64,000 bases of DNA, taken from positions 1 through 64,000 of the forward strand of contig JABYQR010000186.1 of NCBI GenBank assembly GCA_022592445.1, in the 5' to 3' direction. A model generated the notes under the pieces. It searched no databases. It was not told the origin of the DNA and saw only the letters and a program-made list of their open reading frames with translations. A program made the position numbers and the translations under genes. Each line of letters opens with the position of its first letter. Position 1 is the first letter of the stretch. Source of the stretch: Cytidiella melzeri. Its lineage: Eukaryota > Basidiomycota > Agaricomycetes > Polyporales > Irpicaceae. Below, one piece after another: positions 1 through 10,200 of this stretch.

Positions 1-3
1 GGC

Positions 4-1720
4 CTAGAAGCTGTCATTGTCTGAAGGATGGAGTTGTCTGTACTTGTCGGTCACAAAACGAATTGTGTGTGAATGGCGATGCTCGATATGAGCTGCCAGC
101 TTCACGTCTGCAGGTCGCAAATGGACCACAATGTAGTCCTGAGGACGAACACATGGTTAGATGGGGATTCTGGAAGTGTTGCAATGCCGAGGGGGAGACA
201 CACCCTGACTTGAAGATCACCCGACACAAACGAAGGTACAGTGACATCATCGTTGCAAGACAACTCCCCTTCCCAATCCAGGGCATACATCTCCTCAGTA
301 TCCTGCGTTGCGTTTGATGAACAATACGGGGACCACGCCGGTGGGTATTCGACAGGAGATAATGTGCCTTCTCCGAGCACGACATGTTTATTTGCGCTCA
401 CCCCTTTCACCTTGACGACAATATCCCGGAGAAGGTAGACACGTACAACCGGTGATCGAGGCCTCTGTCGTGTTTCGGATGTTGGACGGTGCGAATCCGG
501 CTCGGGGATGGCGTCTCTGTTCCATAACATAGCCCAGGTAAGGGACGGTATGCGTTGATCAGAGGAAGCCAAGATGTTGTCAGATGGACTCAATTTTTGA
601 GTAACAGCCATCCCCAAGAACAGACGAAGCGATCCCGTCGACGCTCTTAGTTGAAGGTGGAATGGGATCGTATCAGTAAGCGCGTATATCTGAGCGCGAG
701 GGATGAATAGCTGCAAGGCGGGTGATTCAGCGAAAGCGATCAATAACAAGAGATAGGTGCTTACATGACAGTCCATTGGGCTCTGGGTCTTATCCTTATG
801 GGGTACACTTGAGGATACTTGATACCACTCTTCGGGAGCCGTTTTGAGTGTGGAAAAGAAAGGGAGTAGAGAGTCCGCTATGGGCAGATAGGGTCTCGAC
901 CGCGGCCTATAGTTGATGGGAATGGCTAGTGTCACGCTGTTTACACAGATGGCGTTAGTTTTCGAAGTGAGGGCACGAGAGGAAGGAGAAAAGCTACTTG
1001 TCATACTTCATACGAGAAGCACCGCGTGCCGTTGTCAGGTTTACAGTCAATGTGTATTCGTTCCGTGCAGAGAAACCAGGTTCGCCCGAAGACTTGACAT
1101 CGAATGATGGTGGCACGATAACAGGACTAGCATATGCCCTGTCCACGAACTTCAGAGGGAATGGAACATGGAAATCGATTTTGCCAGTGGGTGATAGACT
1201 ACCATTAGAAAATGTTCATAAATCATGAGTATCGGAGAACATAAGACGCTCGTGAGTTCCTATGTCTGCTATGGAAAGCTTCTGTCGACCTTCGAGCTGT
1301 GCAAAGCTGGACTGAGCTCACCGTGGGCGCTCCAAGATTGAATCATTATCGACTCACCTTGATCAAGAGCGCAATCGCAGCGTGTTCCCCAACCGCGACG
1401 CTCCCTTTAATGATCGCGTTCTGTCTATAGGTAGGAATCCCTGCACCGAACTCTTGCTCGTGCAACGTAACAGTGAGATTGCCCGTCTTGACTGTGAATT
1501 CGCCGCAGGGGATCGGCGACTGAGAGCGACCTGAAGTCTCAAGGCTGAGTTCGTCCTCAGATGGCTGAATGGCATATGAGGGAACGGAAGTGAGTGAAGG
1601 GGAGTAAGAGGGTGGCGGGGTCACAGGATTCGCTGAGGCAGTCAACTTCATCGACGCCGGCTGCGTTGAGAGCTGTGGAAGATCCATACGGAGTAGGTAT
1701 GGAAGTATGTGGCTGCGCAC
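4..1720 (-). CDS. Arrestin-like protein gene with one in-frame stop
   Basis: Five exons can be joined on the minus strand: 1720-1358, 1296-1007, 936-765, 710-204 and 138-4 (TAG at 6-4). All four introns are GT-AG, 54-70 bp, and phases agree, giving 489 codons. The product looks like the basidiomycete arrestin-like family: a PPPSYSPS-rich N-terminus, then GEFTVKTGNLTVTLHEQE, PINYRPRSRPYLPI, TAPEEWYQVSS, a C-terminal-half signature IYALTDTIPFHLQL, and DWEGELSCNDDVTV. Proteins of this fold are usually cytosolic adaptors; no specific role is known here. Codon 148 is TGA (1218-1216), where relatives have tryptophan in a DLW-like motif, so the gene is either a recent pseudogene or carries a base error. 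The third intron is a multiple of three with no stop and could be retained. Start is the first ATG of exon 1; a second ATG 12 codons on (MDLPQL) is possible. Confidence 0.75.
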
Positions 1721-2323
1721 AGGTGGCCGATTGACTTGCTCATTATTGCTGAGCCCTGCTTATAAAATGAGAGCCTGAGAGAGCGGTTGATGAGCTGCGC
1801 GAATGACTCGTGTCACCTCGCAGTCATAACGTTGCAGGAGAAATATGACAATCGACTTCGGAAGTACGCTGAAGTAGCTGCGACTCTGACGAATCCGTTG
1901 TGAGTGGTTGATGACCAGGTTCCAACACTATAATATTGACTGCGTACCTCGTAGTTTGAAGTCTAGGCTCATGCTACATTGTAGTATTCGGATAATCTCC
2001 GAGTCGTATTGCGGCTGCGTATATGTATTACGTAAGCAGGTGCGTTCTGCAAGGCAGATCCTCACGTAATCGGCATTGTACTCTCTGAGCAACTACCACT
2101 CGCAGCTCACATCCTCAGTCACAACGGATACTGCAAGTTTTTGCTCTAAAACCACTGCACGCACGGCCGACGGGCCTTTCTGATTTACCAGGTTTCACGG
2201 CGTACGCATCGCACTGTGTGCGTTCCGGAGCTCAAGCGCTCACCTTGGACGCTTCATCAAACCACCCAAGATTTGACTGTTTGGCCGTGCTCTGTATTGT
2301 CAACCTCCCATGCAGCGGCAGTC
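1721..2323. promoter_or_regulatory. Divergent intergenic region
   Basis: About 600 bp separates the start of the arrestin-like gene (minus) from that of the oxidoreductase-like gene (plus), so it must hold both promoters. No coding signal or repeat was seen. No convincing TATA box was identified. Confidence 0.5.
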
Positions 2324-3114
2324 ATGTTATGCCAAACTACTCGCCAGACTCTTTCCCTCTCTCCACGCAGAATCGTTACTCATCATCGCCGCTCCTCCAC
2401 TACCATTCCACCGCCCTTTGTACCCTCCACGAAAAATCCAACCCGTGGCGGACAGGATCTCGGCAATCGTTATCGTAGACTCGAGAAGGCATTGCGGGGT
2501 AAGGACTCGTATCAGCGTAACATCAATGAGTTATCGGAGGATGGTACAACACTTCCGCTGGCTAGTAGACGGAGCACACGAACATTCTTGGGTTACCTGA
2601 TACCTGAAGAGCCAAAACCTCCGGCGTCAGAGGGTAAGACTCTTACGCTTTCCTGAAGTATCTCGTTTAGCTCACCACCTGTTTGAGATTGCTGCATGTC
2701 CGGATGCGCCATATGTGTCTACGATCTGTACGAAGAGGCTATCGACGAGTACAAGAAGGCGGCAGACAATCTTCGCACATCGCTTACTATGCTGCGCATA
2801 CCGCAAGAACAATGGCCTGAAGAAATTCGACTGCAGGAGTTAAAGGCGACGCACAAACCTACCGCCAGTCTTAGCGCATTCGAGGAACTCGAGGCTCGAT
2901 TGAGAGAAAGGCATGCAGCCACATCAAAGTCCGAGCCTGCCGGTCTGTAGACTGTCGGAGTAGTAGGGCCGTCAAGACGCTAACTCCGTGCGTTGGCTTT
3001 GCAGCGGATGATCAGCTTTCGCCTCGTCGGCGTATGGTTCCGAGGAATGCATTGGGAGCCGGAGTGGGATCCATGTATGAGGGACTGCGTTGGGCGTTAT
3101 TCAGTAATCGTTGA
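2324..3114 (+). CDS. Oxidoreductase-like domain protein, probably mitochondrial
   Basis: Exons 2324-2633, 2688-2942 and 3005-3114 give 225 codons in frame. The core GAT-TGC-TGC junction restores the diagnostic motif DCCMSGCAICVYDLYEE of the oxidoreductase-like family (the OXLD1-type N-terminal domain). The motif is followed by a helical acidic segment and a C-terminus GSMYEGLRWALFSNR. The N-terminus (MLCQTTRQTLSLSPRRIV) is rich in Arg and hydroxyl residues with no acid, as expected of a mitochondrial presequence. The biochemical function of the family is not established. Start: the ATG at 2324 is the first in frame that gives such a presequence. The last intron uses a weak donor (GTCTGT at 2943); if it is not spliced the protein ends at the TAG at 2948-2950 (about 190 residues). 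Confidence 0.75.
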
Positions 3115-3496
3115 GTAAGTCGGACCAAACACCGACTTGTCGCATATAGCTGACTGTTGTGAATTAGAAATACTTCGACCGGAGCGCAAGTTATCCCGAA
3201 TGCATCGCTGCTCGTCTTCCGTATAATCTGCAGCTTTCGTATCTATTCCTGAGTCTGCTCGCCACTCTTTTGAGCACGATTCAACTCGTTGGCTCCCCCT
3301 CGGAGTTCGACCGCGCATCCTAGAGCGGCCACGGTTCATTGCCGCCTCCGCCTCACCTTTTTGACAACTGTCAAACTCGCAGCATCTGCCTAACCTCCAA
3401 GCAAGCCTTAACGTCACGCCGTGGAGGTGGTCTGTAGCTCTGATGCTTCATCTCCCATAGCCAGGAAAATGTAAATTGCCTCACGTCTCCCACCAG
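3115..3496. other. No gene seen
   Basis: Between the oxidoreductase-like gene and the first retroelement remnant. Minus-strand open frames here have low-complexity, Arg/Ser-rich translations with no recognisable family. Probably spacer or decayed repeat. Confidence 0.4.
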
Positions 3497-3788
3497 ACAT
3501 CGGGGCACAAGACCTTCATTGCCTCTCTCATTGAGTTGGGATATGACTTCAATGGAATCCTCATCTATTGCGACAACCAAGGCACCCCTCTCTGACAATC
3601 CTGTCACTGAGAAGCACTCCATACACATTGATATTTGCTATCACTTCATACATGATGTTCAAGAGCGTGGTCTCATAAAGGTGTACTATGTACCCACAGA
3701 TCAAAATCCAGTTGATATTCTTACAAAGAATCTTGGACGTGTCAGGTTCACCAAATTCCGGCACATGCTCAACCTCTACATTAAGTAA
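3497..3788 (+). pseudogene. Copia pol remnant (RNase H C-terminus)
   Basis: Translation gives the end of a Ty1/Copia RNase H domain: ELGYDFNGILIYCDNQGT, then after a one-base frameshift near 3585, NPVTEKHSIHIDICYHFIHD and VPTDQNPVDILTKNLGR, ending in TAA. The order CDN...KHIDI-YHF...ADILTK is standard for Copia elements. Nothing of gag, protease, integrase or RT lies upstream, so the element is truncated at its 5' side. It is followed directly by a polypurine tract and LTR. Confidence 0.85.
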
Positions 3789-3801
3789 ACGCTACAGCAT
3801 C

Positions 3802-4210
3802 TGAAGGGGGAGTGTTGAATGGTTCAGCACAACCATCAGGTGCCATGGTTCTGTGAGTGCATTGCCACTCTGTGCAGCCAATCATGGCAGCACATTCACA
3901 TGTCTCCTATCACGTTTGTGACAGTTATGGGCTACCCCTGTAGCACCTCATGTGTATATAAACCCATGTAGTAGCTACTCTACCCTTTATCCATTCTTAA
4001 ACCAGAACTACCACCTCACGCTGCACTCTGCCTCTACACCCACAGGTAAGTATAGATCTGCCTGTGCAAGGTAGTAGGGCCTATGTCCAATAGGGCATTA
4101 GCTCCACACTTTGTCTATGCATCTCTTCTCCATCTTGTTTCTATAGATTAAATAGTAGCTGTAACCTCGCTCAAAGTCAAACCTACTGAAGATGTTTATG
4201 CTCGTATAGT
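3802..4210 (+). mobile_element. Polypurine tract and left part of a Copia 3' LTR
   Basis: A purine tract (GAAGGGGGAG, up to 3812) precedes an LTR starting TGTTGAATGG at 3813. It holds a TATATAAA box at 3955-3962 and, about 80 bp further on, a strong splice donor (CAG/GTAAGT, 4046) with a likely acceptor TATAG near 4146. The LTR is cut at 4210 by the insertion of a second Copia element. Its remainder resumes after that element (from 21814), where an end near ACTCA at about 21836 is possible but not proven. Confidence 0.6.
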
Positions 4211-4937
4211 TGTTAAAACTATATAATATAATATGATATGATATGTAGTTTCCCATGCCTTATTACAAGGACGCTTTGAGGTAGCAGAGTTTCCACAGTC
4301 TTGATATGGAAATTATGCAGCCGTACATGGCAACTCAAGTAGTAACCATCACTGTTAGAAGGCTATGCAAGTAGAGGAAAGCGTTGAGAGAGTAAGACTG
4401 AGGGGGATCACACAGTGGGAGTTGGGGATCAAAAGTGCTTATCGTTGCATTGATCAGTTTAAGTCTTATATACGGTAACTACGGCGCTCGTACATTAAGC
4501 GTCTAATTTAATATAGTCAAACAATCACATTAGCTGAGACGTACAGATATGGGTTGTAGTAGTACTGCACATATATGTACACCTGTGTTCTAGTAGCATA
4601 GGAAATGACATGGAAAGCATGTAGTACAACTCCAGAGGATGCCTAAAGCATACATCTGAGGACAAGTACTAGCATGAGTCATTTACTGATTATGTATGCC
4701 TCTGGTACAAGTGCTGAGCCTAGTCATACAATGAGTCATGCACTCATAGCATGAGTCATGCATGAGTCATGCACTTAGTAATACAGTAGAATAGCTGAAG
4801 TAGACATGTATAGTAGTTGCTTACATAAGTAGATACAGACATGTATATAAGCAGAGCTGCTGAAGCAGCAAGAAAAATAAGACTCATCTTCGAAGCTTAA
4901 CAGCCTCTACCCCTCGCACATATATTCCACTTTGTTA
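4211..4937 (+). repeat. 5' LTR of the Copia element
   Basis: Begins TGTTAAAACT and ends ACTTTGTTA, matching the 3' LTR at 21290-21808. It has about 170 bp (roughly 4360-4530) that the 3' LTR lacks; the short repeat ATCAC at both edges suggests a deletion in the other copy. It also has extra tandem units around 4741-4770. A TATATAAG box lies near 4845. Several substitutions separate the two LTRs, so the insertion is not recent. Confidence 0.8.
4675..4770. promoter_or_regulatory. Four TGAGTCAT boxes (Gcn4/AP-1-type) in the LTR
   Basis: TGAGTCAT occurs at 4675-4682, 4732-4739, 4752-4759 and 4763-4770, all upstream of the LTR TATA box. The 3' LTR has only two copies (21577-21584 and 21634-21641). 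TGAGTCA is the consensus of bZIP factors such as Gcn4 and AP-1. That these boxes drive the element is inferred from position and number. Confidence 0.5.
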
Positions 4938-5438
4938 TGAGCCCCGGCTTTTAGCTTAACTACATCCACACTCTCAACGACATCCATCAACCAGTATCCC
5001 CCAAGCTTTCTTATAAGTAAGTTTCTCTACTTTACTTTGTTTGGCCACATAGTAGTAGTAGAGTTGTACTGGTTGACTGCCTCAGCTTCAAATACAATAT
5101 TCCCAACTGATTTTCTACAGCTAATTCCCTTACCTACTTGCCCCTTGCGTACGCACTCCCAACCCAGCTGAATACTTAAGCCACCCTTGGTGGTTCTCGA
5201 CTTTAACGAGTTGTGCATTACGCGGAATCTGCCTAACATGCAGTGTAAAATCCGGTGGTGGAGGAACAAGCTCCCACTTGTACAAGTGGTAGATCGGCGG
5301 AGTAGTACAATAGGAGGGTAGTGTTGAGTGGCACTCTAAGCTCGTGACTTAGAGGCCTAGGACCTTCGTGTTGGCGCACGTCAGTCAGTCCTGGAATTAG
5401 AAATCGCCGCTTTTTGTAGCTGTAGAATTTCTTGAGGC
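4938..5438 (+). other. Retroelement leader after the 5' LTR
   Basis: Starts ATGAGCCCCGG directly after the LTR, where a primer-binding site is expected; the match to a methionine-tRNA type site is poor. A GTAAGT donor lies near 5015. No coding region seen until 5439. Confidence 0.4.
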
Positions 5439-6101
5439 ATGTTGTCCACTTTTACTTTTGGTATCACGGAGATTGTGGACTCTCCTATACTTCGTGGTGT
5501 TTCTTACATGCGCCATTATGTTTTTGTCGTATCATACCAACTGGTAGAAGTCAAAGTTGCAAGTGGTCATACTCGTCTTGAATCACTTGTGGAAAACTTT
5601 TACTCACATTCAACTTTTCCATTAGCAATCCCCAGGACTTTCTCAAGGAAAGTGTTGTGGATTGAGTACGACGACAAAAATCTTATACTTTCGATTCTTT
5701 CTTCCAGACCGTTATTATTTTTGAAGATGCCGAACAACTCTCGCCGCACTTCCCGTCGCATCAATGCCTGCTTCGCTCCCCATTCTCCCAATGATCCCTA
5801 CCGCGTTCATGACTACACTTGGTTTGACCGTATGGGTCACCCCATCGTTATGGAGATAAGGAGTTCACCAACTCCCATCTCCATCCGTATGAGTCAAACC
5901 GACGCTCAGGATGCTAGGATCAATGTCAACTACGTTGACAGGGACGGAGTTCGGCGCATGGGATTGATGGAGTATAGTCTTCTCGGTCGTCACGGCTGGG
6001 ACAGATTTAGGCAGAGTGACAGGCAAAGGCACTGTCACAGATTTTCAATGTTTCTACAAGACTTGCCTTACCAGGCAACGGTATTATTGGGAATTATTTA
6101 A
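5439..6101 (+). CDS. Unrecognised ORF inside the retroelement, interrupted at its 3' end
   Basis: An open frame of 220 codons from ATG 5439. The best protein-like part starts MPNNSRRTSRRINACFAP and continues DYTWFDRMGHPIVMEIRSS and INVNYVDRDGVRRMGL. Near 6010 an overlapping frame (GTVTDFQCFYKTCLTRQRYY) looks at least as good, so a frameshift is likely. The reading breaks into a GCGCTTAT-type repeat at about 6098, as if something inserted here. I do not recognise the family. It lies where a pre-gag or gag-like ORF of the Copia element would be and may be the left half of the ORF seen at 15685-16253. Confidence 0.35.
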   Translation: MLSTFTFGITEIVDSPILRGVSYMRHYVFVVSYQLVEVKVASGHTRLESLVENFYSHSTFPLAIPRTFSRKVLWIEYDDKNLILSILSSRPLLFLKMPNNSRRTSRRINACFAPHSPNDPYRVHDYTWFDRMGHPIVMEIRSSPTPISIRMSQTDAQDARINVNYVDRDGVRRMGLMEYSLLGRHGWDRFRQSDRQRHCHRFSMFLQDLPYQATVLLGII

Positions 6102-6205
6102 GCGCTTGTCAAGCGCTTATCCAGCGCTTATCCGGCGTCTATTTAAGCGCTTATCCAGCGCTTATCTGGCGCTTATCAAGCGCCTATTCCGGCGCTTATT
6201 CTCAG
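6098..6205. repeat. AGCGCTTATCC-type tandem repeat
   Basis: About ten imperfect 10-11 bp units with core GCGCTTAT or GGCGCTTAT, each containing the palindrome AGCGCT or a near match. Two more units occur at about 6762-6790 (AAGCGCCTATCTAGAGCGCTT). Clustered short palindromic units like this are common near transposon ends, but no matching second end with a target duplication was found. Confidence 0.6.
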
Positions 6206-6741
6206 TGCCTATCAATTGATGCGCTGATGCGCCTCCTGTCTCTGATGCGCTGATGCGCTCCTTTCCTTATCTGTGTATCACATGATAGAACTCTCTGGAA
6301 CATTGTAACATGCTGGAACTATGATGACATAGTATAGAACATTCCATTAGATGATGTCATAGTTCTTAGAACCTTCTGGAAAAGTCTAGCCTTGTCTTAG
6401 AACAAGCTAGAACAAGTCTAGCCTTGGAACTGGGTCATGGGGTCAGGTCATGGGGACAATTGCTATTGGTTGATTATTGAAGTGGCACCACTAGGGCATA
6501 GGGCGTGCTTAGTAAGGTAGATTACTTTGCTTACTCATGTAGGTATTAGGGGTCTTAGGGTAGTACCTGGGGTCCTCCCCTTCATGTATATATAGAGGCA
6601 CTCCTGAGGGCATATCCCCTCAGTCTTATCCACTCTGTTGATCAAGGACTACTTCGTACTCCCCAGTACTCACTCTCACCAACACTCTACTCTCTATCTT
6701 ACTATTGACATGGATAGTCCAACAGACCGGATTTTTCCAAC
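6206..6741 (+). repeat. LTR-like promoter fragment
   Basis: Non-coding, with a TATATATAG box at 6587-6595 followed by a pyrimidine-rich leader (ACTCACTCTCACCAACACTC), the layout of the other LTRs in this block. It contains local direct repeats (GTCTAGCCTTG-type at about 6386-6425). I tested several TG...CA boundaries and found no matching target duplication, so whether it is a complete solo LTR is open. Confidence 0.35.
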
Positions 6742-7016
6742 ATTGTCATAAGTTTATAGCCTTAAGCGCCTATCTAGAGCGCTTATTTTCTGGCTAGGAG
6801 TATTACCAGACCTAACCCTAACCCGGGTCACGTGACATCCTGCCTTATTTATCAATAGTCCAGACCCAAACCCTAGACTCAGTCTGGAGCGGTTCCAGAT
6901 CAACCTAGGCTATTGTTTTATTGTTCCTCTTCCATTGATAGGGATTCCCCAAGGATTCCCCAGGGATTCCCCCAGTTTCTATTGTTCTATTGTTCCTATT
7001 CTATTGTTCTATTGTT
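6742..7016 (+). repeat. Left half of an LTR-type region split by the A/B element
   Basis: Starts near TGTCATAAG and ends in several copies of CTATTGTT (about 6990-7016). The same CTATTGTT-rich sequence resumes at 13883, immediately after the A/B element, and joining the two sides gives a continuous repeat-rich sequence. This supports insertion of the 7017-13882 element into a pre-existing LTR-like region. The 5' boundary is tentative. Confidence 0.4.
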
Positions 7017-7037
7017 CTACACCACCAAATTGCTCGG
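7017..7037 (+). repeat. Left terminal inverted repeat of the A/B element
   Basis: Begins CTACACCACCA and has TTGC and CGG further in, matching the right end at 13862-13882 in inverted orientation with three mismatches. Preceded by TGTT. Confidence 0.65.
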
Positions 7038-7233
7038 CTGACCCGTTGATATCCAGCAATGAGATGCGGGGCTGCCAAATAGCAACATACATGGCCATCC
7101 CTCAGAGCGTCAAGCGAGATCGCAGCACTGATCTCTTTGCGCAGTTCACTGGCTCTCCTGGGAGCTCCCGATCGACGTCCTCCGTCACTGACTTCAAGAT
7201 CCATGGACAATATTATTTTCACAGTGGCTTCAG

Positions 7234-10200
7234 TTAAGCTACATCACCCTCGGCCAACCGGCCAACCTTCGACGGACCTGGTGCTGCAGGCAGCGTCATC
7301 GCTGCCTGCTTCTTCTTCTCTCTTGTATTCTTTGCCTTTGCCTGTGTCTCTGCTCTCTTCGCCGGACCGCTGACTTGTAAACCTTCTGCTATCTGCCGGT
7401 GAAATGCTTCCCAATCTGGGACTAAAGCAACAGGCGTTGTCAGGCTGCGCGGAAGGATCGAACGAACCAGATGGGCATTGTGTAGGGCGTGCATATTCAG
7501 TATGTAGCGGCCATCATCGCGATGCACAACTGATTTTACTGATATTTTTGTTCTCAGCCGTTCTTGTATGACAACTTTGTCTGAGTCGGCCAGTTCGCAT
7601 TGCCCGGTTCTGCAATCGTGCTGAGCATTGAAGATGAACTGAATTGACTGTTGAATCGGTGAGCATTGCTGTAAGCAAACATTGGTTACTGTAACTTACC
7701 TTGGGATTTACTGCATAGACTTTTTGCGAGCGGCTTAATATAGGCATGTTGAAATGCTCGTCTCGATGATTGAACACGTCGAAATGTTCAACCAGTACCA
7801 TCGCTTTGTCTGGTGAGTCATTTGCGTCCGCGTGCTGCGCTATTCTGAGAATTCTCCCTGCGTGCGCGTTCTAGGCCGATATCGTGTCAACGGCCTTCAC
7901 GACTGGCGGGAAACAGGTATTCAAGTACCTCATCGAAGTTGAAAAACACCCAAGAGTTCTCCTTACAGATGTCGTGCGACTGCAAAATAACTGCCTTCCC
8001 CTGGATCCAGGGACCTTCGCGCTGTTCGTCTAGTTCAATGCTGGCTCCGGTTACCACCGTGTGAGAGCCAGCCACTTGAAAGAGCTCGCCCCATGTCCAT
8101 GATTGCCGCTTGCGAGCGGGTGCAAGATGTATAATACCTGCTTTATAACATCAGTTTGTGGATGCCATGCTTGTGCAGATCGTACCGGCTTCAACGTTTG
8201 AAGTATCGGCCCAACCCAGCCGACGCTGTAGCTCCGGGCTGCACCGTAAGAATTCTCGGACATTTTTACCGGCGCGAATGTACCCTCCCTTTCCATCTTT
8301 CCACCAGCCGCCACTTACTTGGTGTTTAAAGCGCTCCATGCCCCCCAAGGTTGTAGCAATATCTCGACTGGGTGCCAGGTGATTTGATAGAATGCTACAC
8401 ATCCGGAAGACGGCATTCCAGCATTCAAAGACCTCGGTTGAATACAGAATTGCGGGGCCGAAGCGACGTATGTCGTCAACCAGATGTGTGAGGATATGCA
8501 GCTTAGCCCTTGTAATTATACGCCGCGGGTCAAACATCGCCCATGCGTCGAGTAGGTTGCCAATCAAAATGTCGAGGTCAGTCTATATTGAGGTGAGCAG
8601 TTTGTCAAATCACTATGAAGGCAGATTACGGTACACACAAGATATTGTTCCATATCCGCAATTTCCGGGATCCAGAGATGCGCCCCAAGTTCCCCGGTAG
8701 CCTTCCATACATCGAAGATTGTGTCAGTGCATAAGTCCGAAAGATGAAAGACGGCTAGTTGTTGAAGGCATTTGAAGTGCTTCCCAATGAGGGAATTCTT
8801 GTATTGCACCAAATACTTTGCTCTGGGCGGGGCGATGCTCAGTCCGTCGATGTCAGTTGCCTGTAGACGAACAGCAAATAATTCCTCCTTCTTCTTATCC
8901 CACGGACTGCTGGTTTCATGCCAGACATATTTGTCGTTTCCGAGCAGGAATGAGTGAAGGATTTCGACGGCCGTGTCATGGTGTGGGTCGATTCCTGGGA
9001 TCATGTTGTCAGCAGGCGTCGGACAAATAAATCACTTGTGGAACAGACGAGCACCTCAACGACTCAACAGTATGTTGTAGTGGAATCCTGGAATCAAATC
9101 CCTGGGCCGCTGGCCGCTGTCTGCCTCCGGGGGCAAATCAACGAACCAATTCCAGAGTGAGTCCTGGATTGTGTCTATGACCTCAAGCCTGACTGCCTTT
9201 CGAGCATCGCCTTTAAGTCCCTTATCGTTCAGCCGTGAATCCCGAGTTGGAGGGTCTTTCAGTAGATGATCCTGTTGTTCACGGGCCGAGGCAAGAAGAT
9301 GCTCAACCCAAAACTGTGCAAGCTTGTCTTTGACGCCTGTCCGCGTCTGGATGCTCTGTACTGCATCCTTGTTACCCCGGCATGCGACTCGAAGCTGTTC
9401 ACGAATTACACATGCTGTATCGTCCGCATTGCGGGGAGTTCCGGGCTAGAAATCATCCAGTGCGCTTATGAGCATTCGCTCCTGAAACTGTGCCACCGAG
9501 TTATGGCGTACTTACATGGTACAAGGCCTCGTACCCTTCGTCAGTCTCTTTTTCAGCATCCGCCCCTCTGACTGTATCACGACGGCAGTTCCGGTTGCCT
9601 TTGACCCCAATGTGTGAACAATCCTCTGATTGTTGCGGGTTGTCTGCAGGAAGAAGATGTTCGGTGATTTGAAAGATGACATCCTGCCCCAGTTGGCAAT
9701 CATACGCATCATGCCAGGCATCATCAGTACTGCAAGTTGCATGCACACTAGATCAGCAAGCAAGTGTTGTCGTCTGGTGGTTGTCACTTACAAATCACTT
9801 GATACGCCAGCCAGTTGTTCAGACGACGATGCAAAGGTTGAGGTGGATACAAACCGAACGGAAAACTCCTGGGCAAGTTTCTTGTGAGGAATACAGGTGT
9901 TCTGGATGTAGACGTTGGTATGTGCATTGTATTGTTTACTGACATTGCCTGAAACATCGTCGCTCCAGGGCATTGCACGCAATCGAAACATTGGCCGGCC
10001 ATCGGCTTTGATGCGCGGAGGATTTACTGTTTCTGATGTCCATGGAAACAAGGATGACTCTAGCAAGCACATTCTTTCTTGAGCCTGCCAGTGGAGTATG
10101 CACAGAATATACGCATGTAGAAAAGTCACTTTCTGAAACTCATTTTTCAGGTCGAGAATATTTTCACGCAGCTTGCTTGCTCGAACCCGTACCACACTTG

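Noticed and set aside
1..10. GGCCTAGAAG shared with 28201-28210
   Set aside because: A 10-base match between unrelated coding sequences, expected by chance at this window size.
4211..4937. Solo LTR
   Set aside because: The base run after it (TGAGC) does not match ATAGT before it, whereas ATAGT is found right after the LTR at 21808. It is better read as the 5' LTR of one large element.
6206..6741. Complete solo LTR with target duplication
   Set aside because: Several TG...CA boundary pairs were tested by eye and none had matching flanking bases; kept only as LTR-like.
6808..6835. Telomere-like CCTAACCCTAACCC and a CACGTG box
   Set aside because: Only two units of the telomere-type repeat occur, inside a repeat block; too short to indicate a telomere or a specific E-box function.
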